Part shown: positions 35,089-47,433 of the stretch, one piece after another
Layout of the letters: the number at the start of each line of letters is the position of its first letter
Numbering within the stretch: position 1 is the stretch's first letter
Origin: Quercus robur
Lineage: Eukaryota > Streptophyta > Magnoliopsida > Fagales > Fagaceae
Reading direction: 5' to 3'
NCBI RefSeq assembly: GCF_932294415.1
Contig: NC_065538.1
Coordinates: 46,166,843-46,230,842 of the forward strand
DNA length: 64,000 nucleotides
Program-made: the position numbers and the translations under genes
The notes under the pieces: model-generated
The model's input: the letters and a program-made list of their open reading frames with translations, nothing else
The model's database searches: none
What the model was told of the DNA's origin: nothing

Positions 35089-38000
35089 CTATGACATTTC
35101 GATTTTTGACGGTGGGGAGGCCCGAGCAATATCGTCAGGAATGTCGATAGTGTTCGGGTCTTCCCATCTTAAAGAAGTCCAACTATGTAAGTCTGGCGTA
35201 GATGAACTTGAAGCCCTCGGTGGAGTAATGATCTCTCCATTGTAAAAGTATTTTGCAAGTCCAACTACCTTGTTCCAAACTCTTATAGGGCTAGGAGTTG
35301 CATTCTCTTCGTTTGGCTCCTGATGATGTTGATAATTCTTTATTAATCGAATAAATGATAGGAGTAAACAAATAGTAGAAGTGGTAGCAGATATAAGGAA
35401 GAGACCCCAGAAGCTCTGGACGCTCAAAGGATCTGTATTACTAGATGTTTTGTCTGTTGAACACTCAGATGAGGGAATCAACCATTTTTTTTCTAGCTCT
35501 GTTAGGCTACCATCTTCTGATAGTTTTAGTATGGCTTCTGAAAAATCCTTCGTTATTGGTGAGCCCTTTGGGAATACCTGGATGGAGGGTAGTTAGAATT
35601 TAGAAGTGAATCCTACTAGATAAAAGATGATCCTCTCAATTTCACTTGAATTAAAAATAGTCTATTTCATTGTTAAAATTTTAGTTTCTGACAAAGTATA
35701 GATTTTCACGTTATTTAAAACTTTAAACAACAGGGCACTAGATACAACTTTAAATTTATAATAATATTTAATCTAAAGCATGAAATTGATACAATTCAAA
35801 TGGCGAGGATGCTAATGCATTTGGAATGGAATTACTAAAACAAAAATCATAGCATTTATGGAAAATTTTATTTAATCAATATTTATTGAGGATTTGTGTC
35901 TTTAGAAGTCAGAACCAATGTCTGAAAATAAATGAAGACTTCTTAGCCACCATCGAAAGCTTGTATAGAAACTCTCTACAAAATTGTTTCTTTCCATATT
36001 CAAACTGTCTTGGAATTCAAATTTTCTGCAAAGAATATATAAATACCTGAAATAATCTAAAAATGCATGAAAATTTTTGAAAAAAATTCTGTTATGGCCA
36101 GTGCTAATATGTAATATGCTTCTGTTTCTTTTCTGGAAAAATTCAGTATTGAGCTTTATTTGGAATGATCAACTTGAAGTTATGTGGAAACTGAAAGGCC
36201 ATAAGGAGTTTTTTTTTTCTTTTTTTGTGCGCGTGTGTGTAGAGGAAGGAGAACATGTAGAAGGAGTAGTTATTACTTACAAAGCCAAAACCTCCAAATC
36301 TATAGGTCTGTGTGGAGGCAGTGAATCCCTTGCAATACTTGTTGATGAAAACTTTCTCATATGGAATTTCAAAAAAGGCTGCAGTTATGTTTTTGTTTCT
36401 GAAATGCTCTTGATAAGCAGATTCGTTTGTAACTTGAATGATGTTCGTTAACTTAAGCACTTCCTGCAGGTAAGTCATTACAAATGAATCACCATCACAA
36501 CCAATTGGTGCATTGCTGCTCTTCAGCCACTCGATATCTCTAATTGGTTGCAGTCGTTGCACAGTGAGCATTGAAGACAGATTAGCAGTGTAGCTTGAGG
36601 TTAGGATCAACACAACAAAAAGCCAGACTACTACCACCACTCGAGTGAGGTTGCTATAAACTCTCTCCCCTGCAAATTATTGGTTCCGTTCATTAGAAAT
36701 CTCATCTTGGCTGTGTTTAGTCTTTTCTCTGGGGGCTTCTATTGATTAGAAAGCAATTTCATTATAAGATGAACCTAATTGATCCTGCAAGGGTTAATCC
36801 CTTTTTAATATTGGCATTATGTTGTAAGAAAAATCTTGCATCAAATGAAAGTTTCTATTTCACACACAAGTATATTTTCAAGTCATATATGACCTGCAAC
36901 CTTTCACATATTCTAGCATTCTAAACCTTGAACATAAACCTACCTCTTTATCTCCCTCTAACTACTAAGTGCTAGGTTTCTCAAAATTAACTAATTACAC
37001 ATACAGAAATAAGAGAAGGATTTGTGCCATGGTAAATCAATTATATTATTTTACATCCTAGACAGCCATAAGTTATTAGGGGTGGGTACAATAAGGCTAA
37101 TTAGACCCATAAACAGTGTTGGAGACTTGATCTTTACCTTGTGCTGACTGCTATGCGTCACACAGTACTTATCATAATCCCAAATATTGGTGTCCATTAA
37201 AATAATAATAATAAAATAAAACAGATTATAGAAATTGGTACTTACTTTGAGCAAAGAACAGAGTGGAGAATGTGAACCAAAGTGTGGTACCAATCTGATT
37301 CTTCAGTGTGCCATTAAATTCTGGATTATATTGATGCTCCAAGAACCAAACTATAAGCATTGTGTACATTAAGACGACACCAGTCATTAACCACATTTTC
37401 CAGGTAAGAGGCTTCAAGAATATCCATGCTGATCCTTCAGGTTGTGCAGGAACTACCATGGACAACCCTGACTCGGCATATGGCTGAGTAAATTCCACAT
37501 ATTTTGTACGGCTGGCTAATATTGTCAAATCCCCAACAACAGCATCAAATGTCTTCCTTGGTTTATGGTCCGTACAAAACAAGCATAGTCTTTATCAGAA
37601 ACGAGTTCATAATGGAGAAAAAAAATGAAAAAAGTGCAGGTTATACACAACTTATTTTAGATATAGATTCGCTGCTCTTCCAAGGGCTTTCACTTTCTGA
37701 AGTCAAACTGGCAGTTTTCTTGAAGTGCAAGTTAGAAATGAGAACTTTGAAAGTTATGAGAAACCATAAGAAGAAAATTCTGTATGAATTTATCTCCTCA
37801 ATAGTCAATACTCTTTTTTCTTTTCATGGTAGCATGTAGAAACTTGACCTATAGAAGATTTGACTTGTAGGCTCTCTTCTATGTAAGATCAGATTGGAGA
37901 GAATTTACATTTATTGCTTAATTACTTGCTCTTGAAGGATAGAATTTATATTTATTGCTTAATTACTTGCTCTTGAAAGCAGCCAGTGTTGGACAGTGTT

Positions 38001-40066
38001 CCACTTTGTATTATATCAATTACAGCCTGCCACATGCCTCTTTTTCTTTCTTTATAAAATTATCAAAGTTGAAAAAAAGAAAAAAAAAAAAAAAAAAGAA
38101 TTAAGGACACATGATATACTGTGATTGGAAAAACATAAAGTGGAACACCTAGAGATGGACAGAGGATTTCTATTCAAATTTGTTGGACTATTGAATTGAA
38201 TTTCATTATACTAAATAATGTGTATCCAATGTAACTTTTTGCTAGGTGAGTAGAAGCAATGAGGAAATTTTTTGGTAAGTCCATAAATATAAGTGAATAT
38301 ATAACAATTTGAGAAATTAATGTGGGAGTTTGTTTGTTTTGTGTCATGCAAATATGAAACGCATGAAAATTAACAAAGAGGTTCAAGAAACTGAATGGTA
38401 AATCTAGAGTTGTTACCTTGTTGTAGACACAATCAACCAGATCCTCATAGGTGCCATTCAAGGGTATGAATTTATAGGGCGGAGAATAAGGCAAATTTTT
38501 ATGCACCTCATTGAAAACCTCAATGCACCAACCATCAAATTTGGAATTATCTAGGTTCCCGTTGTAGTCAACCTTTACAAACTTCGGAAATGAAGTTCTA
38601 CCTGGAACTCCAATTTTCAATGGATTTTGTTTAGTAGGCATTGCCCAACCCTTTGGAACTTGAATTAGATTTCCTGGCCAAGTTACTAGACCTGCAATTT
38701 TCTCTGTACTATTTTTCATTTCAACACTTTCTGAGAATCCAGACTCTGGCGTCCAAAAGTCTAGTTCTTCATATCCCTCCTTTACAACGTTTACTATCCT
38801 CAATATAGGAGTTTGCAGCAGCTTTCCTGCTTCAAAATGTATTTGGCCACTTAAACCAGAGAAATTGCTTGATAGTATATTTTCTAAAATCATCTTTTGG
38901 CTAATTGAGTTACTAATCGTTCTCTCTATGGCTTGTGAAATTGTCATAATGCTATCATATGCTCTTAGAGCATAAATTCCAGGTTCGTGATTATGTTCCT
39001 TGGGATACTTGGTTTCAAAGATTTTTGTGAACTGGCCATAGAAATCTTTATAAGAATTACTACTATTAGAATAGTAGGTCTTGATTCCCAAAGCACCTTC
39101 CATAGAGGAAATAACAGAGTTGTTAACAGAGTCCAGTACACTTGCAACACTCTCGGGAATTATCCAAGCTGACTCTCTCCCTACAAGTCCTACTTTCTTA
39201 GCTTCTTTGAACAAATGAGATACCATTGGTATTGATGACTGAAGAACGATAAAAGCCCGAGATTGTGTTGTTAATTGTAGTTTCAAAAGCTCATCAAGAA
39301 CAAATCCCCCTGCATTAGGGAGAGAAGAAACGGGTGGAAGAACCAATTGGTACTCAATCTCTGAATCAACCTCCTGAAGAGCCTCAGATAGAAGACCTAA
39401 CATCCCTGAGTCACTGCCATATGCATCATCTTCATATATTGCTATAACCCTTCTCCAGTTATAGGCCCGAACAATTTCTGCAATGCATTCAATCTGAGCA
39501 GAATCATTGTTAGCCATTTGAATCAAGAAGGGCCAACGATGTTGCAGAATTGGTGAGGTTATAGCAGGAGCTGCAAATGAAAGAACCGGAACATTAGCTT
39601 TGTTTCCAATAGCAGCTACTAATGCTGCTTCCTCCCACTTGTTCATGCCAACAATCACTTGCACTTTCTTTTCTTTAATAAGCTCATCAGCTGAACCAAA
39701 AAAACAAATTAAGAAACAATATAATTAATATCAAATCAAGAATCTGTCATAGTCATCCTAATAAGAAAATAACTCACCAGCAGAAACAACTTGAAGGGGG
39801 CCTTTCCCAGGGTCTTGGAAATAGAGAGACAGCTTGTGACTCTTTGCATGGTGGTTGTTGAAGTTTTCAGCAGCAATTTCCATAGCTATTTTCTCTTCTT
39901 TCCCAATTCGGGAACTGACATCAATGATGGCACCGATATTTGTAACTTCGTTAGTCGTATTAACTGCTTCATCTCCATGAGAGAGTAAGAGAAGAAAGGA
40001 GATTAGTATGAGAAAGAAGAGGCAAAACTTTATCACTGTTTTACCAGTAATGAAAGGGAAAGCCAT
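35089..40066 (-). CDS. Glutamate receptor-like channel (plant GLR, clade 2-like), intact five-exon gene
   Basis: GLRs are amino-acid-gated cation channels of plant membranes. Exons on the minus strand: 40066-39778, 39690-38417, 37552-37246, 36669-36281, 35577-35089 (TAG 35091-35089). All borders are GT..AG and the lengths sum to 2748 bp, exactly 916 codons (915 aa), usual for the family. Layout: signal peptide (1 to about 36, hydrophobic [16 protein letters not shown]), amino-terminal receptor domain (to about 440), ligand-binding S1 from about 452, conserved Arg near 536, M1 about 572-592, pore loop, M3 about 634-654 with SSYTANL (648-654), S2 to about 785, M4 about 809-829, Ser/Pro-rich tail. 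ATG 40066 is preferred because it starts the signal peptide; an in-frame upstream extension to 40150 is possible. Intron 2 carries a 41-bp tandem duplication (37900-37977). The five-exon layout fits GLR2-type genes; the clade is my inference. Confidence 0.93.
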
Positions 40067-40537
40067 TCTGAGAATTTGATAATTATGTTCACCCAAATGG
40101 GAAATAAAAGAACACACAAACAAAAGTCTCTTAAATCTTAATGTCAGCAACTATTATACATGGACATGGTTGAATACTATTCAATTTACGCAAACGTGTA
40201 TGATAGAAAACTACAAACGAAATCGAAGGCTGGCTGGTTTGAACATTATTCAAAATGTCGGAATCGAATTTTTGTTTTTTAAGTATCTTTGACTAGGTGC
40301 CTTAGTTAGACTTGACTGATTCAATCGAACAAATAAAAACGAAAAATAACAAACTCGATTGTTTGCAGGGAAAGTTGGCTTCTGATGGTCAAATCCAAGC
40401 AACTTTTTACGTGGCATTGTGGAAGATGTTATTTTTGACTTGTGATGTTAAGAAAGTACATTACAACATAAGTTGTTTAATTGCTCCTAAATACGACCAA
40501 TGATACATATATCTGCGATGTCAACGTTTAGAGATAA
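40067..40537. promoter_or_regulatory. Upstream region of the GLR gene
   Basis: This ~470-bp AT-rich interval separates the GLR start codon from a Helitron and should contain the core promoter, read on the minus strand. I cannot assign a TATA box with confidence. Confidence 0.35.
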
Positions 40538-41833
40538 CTAGATGATATCCCACGCAATGCGCGAATTACTTTACAATTTTATTTTAAATTAATTTTATGT
40601 ATATTAAAATCTACATATAATACTTAATACTTATTTTTTTTTGTATAATATTTATGTGCCCACAATATTGTTAATTTTGAAACTTGATTTTCTTAATTCA
40701 TATTTTCTTAAAAAAAAATTGTATTACACTATAAGATTATAATATTTACTATTAAAAATAGATTTTATTTTTCAAATTAGTTAAATGATTTTGAAATCTA
40801 CAAATAAGAATTTAAAGTATATAATACTTTTATATCCTAAAATTATATAAATTTTAGCAACCTACCAAACACTTTCTCAACCACACTATTCTCACAACCA
40901 AATATAGAGACCTTGATCACAAACACCTAATTAATTATCTCAATGAAATTAAGGAAATCATTTGTAAGTATCAACATAAAGAGAACGTGATTAAACAAAG
41001 AGAAATTTGCTAAAAACACATTTATTTATGAAAATTCAATCGTCTTTAGTTGGGCTTTCGTATCCTTTAAAAAAAAGCGAAAAACACTTAAAATCACTAT
41101 GGCTCATACGGCACAAAATAGCAGTAAAATAAACTTACAAAGAAACCTACAAATTATGAATTCTAACACAATTTTTTTTTTTAAAAAAAATATCTAACTT
41201 CATAAATAATCAATTATAATGTTTCTTTTTCTTTTTCTTTAGTTCTAAAAAAAATACATTTATAACTTTCCCAAACCAAAATCTCAAACACCCAAAGACT
41301 CCAAGCGAATCATAATCTTGACAAAATCTACAATGTCTGACTTCAACATTAAAACGGCAAACTACCATTACTGAATAAAAGACGTAAGCCCCCTTCCTTG
41401 GTCATAACCTACTCATACAAGTTACGATCAAATGATACTACAACATTGGAGTTATGTAGGTGTCATTGAAAGGTTGAAAGTAAATGACATTGTTTTTTGT
41501 CTAAGCGTATTTGAGATGGGATGGTATGAAAGGCTATGAAAATGTGTATATAAAGGAGTAGAAGTGAAAAGGGTGAATGGAAATGCAAAGCGTATTTGAG
41601 ATGAAAAGTCTTGAAACATTAAACAAAATAAAACAAATAGTAGTAACATTGAATAATAATGTAACAAAAATAGTCTTGAAACATTGAACCAAAAGAAATA
41701 AAGAGTCTCTATTTTAAATTTGTGCTTATCTCTAATGTGGCTTAAGGGTATTTTAATTCTCTTCATAGAGTGCGTTACATGGCAGAACCTCATTCTTTCT
41801 CGCATGAGGTCTCTGCTTTTATATATATATTGA
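40538..41833 (-). mobile_element. Non-autonomous Helitron upstream of the GLR gene
   Basis: On the minus strand the 5' end reads TCAATATATATATAAAAGC preceded by A (plus-strand T at 41834). The 3' end has an imperfect hairpin (cgcgcattgcgtg) about 10 bp before CTAG, followed by T (CTAG at 40538-40541, plus-strand A at 40537). The A..T flanks, TC start and CTAG end fit Helitron insertion. The 1.3-kb interior is AT-rich and has no RepHel frame. The minus-strand frame at 41452-41805 has no recognisable domain. Confidence 0.65.
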
Positions 41834-41977
41834 TACGAATATTCATGTGTGTTGCCACCCCCATATTATGATATTCAATACTCAATAATTTTTCTAATAA
41901 TACATTATTCATTTAATATTCTCCTATAATATATGAATGGGTCAACTTATCTAAATTTTTTAATAAATTTTAGCTTA

Positions 41978-42410
41978 TAAGAGCATTCATAGTAAGAAAG
42001 CTAAAAAAAATATAGTTAAAAAAAAGTATAGCTTTTAGTAACTCAAAACACTACTTTATCTATTTTAACACTCCACTTTATAATACATTCAACATCAAAG
42101 GTTTTATTTTAACATTCAACACATTAAAATAATATAAACAATACAATAATAACAATCACAACTATCAACACATTAAAATACTAATTTTTTTTAGCCCCAC
42201 GCATTAAAAAATTAATTATTATTATTATTATTATTATTATTTTTAAGTTTTAAGCTACAGTGAGCTACTATCTAATATCTATAGCAACTTACTGGTAATT
42301 GATACTCAAATTTTTTTACATTTCCCTTCTTTGCTATAAAAACACATTTTAAGGTTATTGGTTGCTAAATTGACTTTATAGTCAATTTAGCAATTTTATG
42401 ATTGCTCTTA
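41978..42410. mobile_element. MITE with TAAGAGCATTCAT-type inverted ends
   Basis: The left end TAAGAGCATTCAT and right end (inverted) TAAGAGCAATCAT differ at one base. Direct repeat CTTA flanks both ends. The interior is AT-rich with an (ATT)n run at 42218-42241. No coding. Confidence 0.65.
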
Positions 42411-43042
42411 CTTATTTTTTTTATATTTGCCCCGCTTTTTATATATAACTAAGTCAAATTTACCTTTTTTTCCCCCCTAGTTTTGCATTTAAGTAATCCT
42501 TTTATGTTCTTTTATTATTTTTTCTTCTCTCCAAAATTTTTCCTTTTTATTTTTTTATTTTTTTATCTCTCTTTCCATCCTTCTCCGCCTCATCAAGCTT
42601 CCCATCTGAGCACCATCCTTTCACCAACAAAAATTCCCAATTTTCATTAACAAATAAAAAAAATTTCCCCAAAAAACTTTCCAATTTTCAACAACAAATC
42701 ACAAACTTGTTTTGTAGCCCCTTCATACTCTTGAAAAATAACATCACATTGCTCAGATCAACCTATCAATTCCTACCCACAAAATTCTTCTTGCAACCTC
42801 CCTATCAATCCTCGTTAGGGTCAATGACTCTTTATCACGCCCCAAACCCACTAGGGGCCTAGTGCCTCTAAAAAACCATGAGTTTCTAAAAATGAAAAAG
42901 AAGTTTTCACACACCTGGTTTATTAAAAATAGTAATAATAAAAAAGAAAGAAGAAAAATCACACACATGGTTGCATTGACTAATAAAGTGCAACCAATGT
43001 TATCTTTTTCAAGAACAATTAAATTCAATGTTATCTTTTTTA
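42411..43042. other. AT-rich spacer
   Basis: Nothing recognised. The final 15 bases (43028-43042) are the target duplication of the SINE. Confidence 0.4.
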
Positions 43043-43194
43043 CCACTGCACACCTTTGATGCGATGGTTACTAATAAGTGTTTGTGGGGTGTGGAGGGCA
43101 AAGGTTGGGGTTCAAGTCTCCAGGAGGGAGCTTCACATACATATACAGTTAGATTAGGGTAGAGTAGAATTTCTATCTTGTATATATAAAAAAA
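43043..43194 (+). mobile_element. tRNA-derived SINE, copy 2, with 15-bp target duplication
   Basis: The perfect direct repeat ATGTTATCTTTTTTA at 43028-43042 and 43195-43209 flanks a 152-bp insert. The insert has a box-A-like 'gcgatggttactaa', a box-B-like 'gggttcaagtctcc' about 40 bp on, and an A-rich tail. This is the structure of an RNA polymerase III SINE inserted by target-primed reverse transcription. It matches copy 1 at 27155-27305 over its length. Confidence 0.8.
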
Positions 43195-43254
43195 ATGTTA
43201 TCTTTTTTAAGAACAATTAAATTCAATACAACTATGTGTTTGATTTTAATTTGG

Positions 43255-44612
43255 GAGTGGCCTGTTTGGTTTGCTCCTAACTCAAAACTCAGTTCTCATA
43301 TTTCATTTCTCATCATTTAAACACAGTTTTCATATTTTATATCTCTATCTCTACTTTTTCCTTAACTCTATCTTATTTTTGTTTGGTTTCAAATATGGGT
43401 GTGCTTAACTCAAAATTTTGACAAAATGGTGGAGCCCATGTACTGTGTAGATCAGAACGGTAACATGTCTCTCCTCCATCTCTTTCATTTTTTTTCCTTC
43501 TCCTCTTTCACAAAGCCTGAAACATTGAAACCTTTCTCCTCCCATTTTTGGCCTTTACCACCTCCAACAACCCACAAACCCACCAATTACAATTCTCAAA
43601 AACCCAACCCACTATCATTGTTTTGCATCCACCACTGTACATATCACAAAAAATCAAACCCATCCACCATAGCAAATCCACCAACACCTTCAACATCATA
43701 GCAAATTCTTTTACATATATAATGAAAATAAAAATAAATACAAACACTAGAAAAAATTATCCCACAAAATCCACAACTCCAAGCCCAAAAAGCACACCTT
43801 AACCTGATTAAGTGTGTATTTGGCTCCAGCTTAAAAAGCCAACTTATTTTACTGTTCAACTTATTTTTGCTACTATTCATGGGTCTCATTGCACTTTTTT
43901 GTACTATTCATGGGTTCCATTGTACTATTTCAGCTAACTTTTACCTTTATCTACAATACTTTCAGCAAAAATTTTTCAGTTTCAGCAAAATAAGTGGATC
44001 TCAAACAAACCTTAAAACACAAATCACAACTGAAATCGAAGCCCTCTATGATCTCTGCGATCATCACGTGAAGAAAAAGAAAGAATGAAGAAGAATAATA
44101 AGAAGCTGAAAAAAGAAACCAGAGTGAAGAAGAAAGAAAAAAAAATGAAAGAACCCAGCCATGAAGAAGAATTAAAAAAAAAAAAAGAAAAAGAAAAGAA
44201 AAGAGAAGTAGATGAAAGAACCCAACTTGAAGAAGAAAAGAAAGAAAGAAAAGAGAAAAGAGGAGAGGGAGAGAAGAAATATCAGTACGGTGGAGAGAAA
44301 AAGTGAAGAAGAAAAAGAGGTTTGAGAACGTGTGTGGTCTTGAGTGTCTAACCGTGGGTCCCATAATCATCAAATATTTACAAAAATACCTGGTATCTCA
44401 GTTTTCAGAATTTGGAAACTCCTAAAATTTGTTTTCAATTCTCATCATTCTAACTCTTTTTTTTTTTTTTTTTTTTGGAGTTTTGAGTTATGAAAACTCA
44501 ACTCAAAAACTAAACCAAACAACATACTTTGAGTGGGTCCCACAATTTTTGAGTTTTGAGTTATGAAAACTGAGTGATATAACTCAAAACTCATCAAACC
44601 AAACATACATCC
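43255..44612. mobile_element. Foldback-type element with nested MITE (43811-44020)
   Basis: The left part has 'ctgtttggtttgctcc' and 'aactcaaaactcag'. The right part has 'ctgagtgatataactcaaaact' and 'aaaccaaacatac', an inverted arrangement, with repeated 'gagttttgagttatgaaaac' units near 44479 and 44551. Inside, 43811-44020 is a MITE of the 'tatttggctcc/ggatctcaaacaaacc' kind sharing 'actattcatgggt' and 'ttcagcaaaa' with those at 50331-51117. Positions 44070-44310 are an A/G-rich low-complexity run whose Lys/Glu frame is not a gene. Confidence 0.5.
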
Positions 44613-45554
44613 CCAGCCTTGGTCCATGGTGAATTATAATGTGGATTGGGCTTTTGTATTTGTCCAAACTGGGCTTCGTGAGGCCTACCTTTTGGAACCC
44701 ATATGCTTTTTCGAAATACCCAGAAAAATAGTTCTAAAGAACCAGAAAAACACCCAGAATACCAAAATTTGCGAAAACAAAACATAGCCAAAATATATAG
44801 TGAAAACCTAGAAAAACAAACAGAACTAAAATTCCACTACTTTAATTGTACTAAAAAATCCAAGAAAGTAGATTCAGAGAAAAGAATAATTAAAAAAGGG
44901 GTAAATTTTTTTCTCATTCTTCAAAATAAAATCTCTGTGTACATGTTCATAGTTCATGCATTATGGCTACGCTATATATACACTTCTTTGTACTCTGTAC
45001 ACAATCTCACACACTCAGAAGTAGAAAATTGCACAAAGACTCAATAATAACACTTTAACCCCATAACACCGAATATCCAACACGACTTTCACGCACCAAC
45101 ACATAACCCTCATTTATCCACCCTTGATCTATAATCTTTAGAATTTCCAATCCTTGAATCCATTACCCATGTGCTGTCTAGAGGCACCAGATCGAAGAGA
45201 AGGAGTGCGAGCCTTGGGATTTGAAATTTTTGAATAGGCAAAGATAGGGGGTTTGTACTAGGATGATTGAAAAGGAAACCAACACCTTTTGTGGCAATGG
45301 CATTTAGAGTGGAAGAGATCGACACATTTGGGTTTGGGTTTGAGCGAAATCAAAGTGGGTCGGTCAAAGAAAGAAAAGAAAGCACCACCGTTGATGGGGT
45401 GATGGTGGTGGCAATGAGTGTAGGAGGCAACGCTCGAACCTTTCGACCATGGAGTTGGAGAGAGAGAAGGCTTGGGGAACCAGTTTGATAAGGAAGTAAT
45501 GGGTTGGGTTAGTTTGACCTAGTTGGCTGAGAGTATTTGAAAAGTTAGAAGCCA
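44613..45554. other. Gene-free spacer
   Basis: No domain is visible in any frame. Some GC-richer sequence lies at 45250-45480, without support as a gene. Confidence 0.35.
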
Positions 45555-46590
45555 TATAAGAGCATTCACATCAGTGGATGTAAAATTTTGCAAAATACAA
45601 AAAGCAACAAATTTTACACATTTTGCCCCAAAAATCTTCCACATCAGTCCTTCTAAAACTATGTATATTTACACATTTGTTATAGTAACTGTTTATATAT
45701 ACACGGTTAATGTAGCTGTGTATACCATTATTTTATTAATTTCACATTTCGCACATTTTTTCTCTCTCTTCTTTGTGCAAAATGAACTCAATCTCAGACT
45801 TTTGATCTCCTCGTCTTCTTTTTCCTCAGATACACATAAACACATCTACACAGACAAATCAACATAGAGATGGACAAACACACCCACATGGACAAACCAA
45901 TAGAAAGACAAATCGGTGTTGGTGTTGGTCACTTGTGGATCTGTGGATCAGTGTTGGTAGCGCTAGATCAGAGTTCGTGGGTCGACGGAAATGGGCCTGG
46001 ATGCTTGTGGATCGGTGTTGGCAGGGTGGATCGGTGCTTGTGGGTTGATGGGAATGGGTTTTGATGCTTGTGGATTAGTGCTGGCAGCAGAGATCGATGC
46101 TTGTGGGTCGACGGAGTCCGTGCTTGTGGGTTTTGATTCTTGTGGTTCTTATGGGGTTTGGTTCTTGTGGTGGAGATTGGTGCTAGTGGTGGATAAGTGA
46201 TTTAACCATTAGAGGAAAAAGAAGAAGAAGATGCTTAAGGAGGGAGGTGATTTGATTGTGACCTTGAAAGGAAGAAGGAGAAGTTACCATGGAAGGAAGA
46301 AGAAGAAGAAGTAGAAGAGGGACAAAAGATTGGTCTGAGAGATGAGATAAGGACAAAAAAAAAAAAAAAAAAAAAAAGATAAGTACAAAAGAAAAGATAA
46401 AAAGATAGGGACAAAAAAAAAATATAAACAATAATTAAAAATTAAAAAAATATTATTATTTAAATAAAGGGGGTTATAAAATTGATGAACTGATGTGAGT
46501 ACTTTGGACAAGTGGTAGTGCAAAATAGAAAAAAGTAGGTTTTTAGTGTAAAATAGACGGAAAAATTTGGCCAGATTGATGCAATTTCTC
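45555..46590. mobile_element. Probable non-autonomous DNA element ('gagcattcacatcag' ends) with internal minisatellite
   Basis: The left end 'taagagcattcacatcagtggatg' and right-end segments 'gatgaactgatgtgagta' and 'gatgcaatttctctaataa' are loosely inverted. The middle (about 45915-46190) is a G/T-rich imperfect minisatellite ('ggatcggtgttggc', 'gatgcttgtgg' units). A poly-A tract lies at 46357-46378. Ends and duplication are not clean, so the class is unassigned. Confidence 0.45.
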
Positions 46591-47433
46591 TAATAAGCCT
46601 AACCCAAAGTAAAAAGAAACAAATTCATTCCCAAATAACAAGCCCAGTCCAACAAATATGTGACTTAAGCCCATTAGCCGCCAAACTTCCAAAATTTCAC
46701 AAAGTCCCTTCAAGTCATAAAAATGTATTTTTGGTCCCAAACTTTATCAAAATAAAAAGATTTTCTTTAAAATTGTTAAATGAGATTATTTTTCACATTT
46801 TCTTGAATTTAAGCCCTTGAGTTCCTTGTTGTTTCTTTCTCTTTTTGCATGAAAAAAAATGCTTAGACAGGGATCGCAGTACTATGCAATGCTATGGAAT
46901 GACGTAAGCCTCATTAAATTTTTGTCATGCAATTTGCTTTCCTAGTAAATGCAATGCAATCGCATCCTTAGTTATGCTTTCTAGTCTTGTTTTCTATAAT
47001 AAATTGTTCATGTGTTCATGCATTTTACATATGCTTGCATGCTCATGTATTTGCCATGTCATCTCATTGGATAAATTTATGTGTTTATATAATCACATGC
47101 TCATGCATTTTCCTATGTCATTCTCTAGAGTAGATTGTACATGTTTCACATGGTCAATAATGAACCAAATGCCAAATTCTTTAGTTATCCTTTAAATGTT
47201 GAATCTTTGGATTAATTTTGAAATAATGTGCTATCCTTTGAGATAAGTGTTAGGTGTTGTAAGGTGTCTAACCAAGATTTTGAATTCTGTTAATTATGGA
47301 GATTGTTTCAAATTGTTAATTGGAACAGAATATTTTGATATCGATGCACCATTTTGGGATTACATGCTATATATATATATACACACAAAGTTTGGCTATA
47401 AACTTGACTGTAGCCTAAGACTACAATTTTACT
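46591..47433. other. AT-rich stretch without a gene
   Basis: Short imperfect 'catgcattt/catgttcatg' repeats occur at 46990-47130. Frames have no domain. Confidence 0.35.

Noticed and set aside
44085-44306. Lys/Glu-rich 73-residue frame
   Set aside because: Low-complexity A/G-rich sequence inside a foldback element.
45870-46200. Gly/Cys/Asp-rich frames that look like a small repetitive protein
   Set aside because: Imperfect minisatellite; composition follows the repeat and there is no conserved domain.
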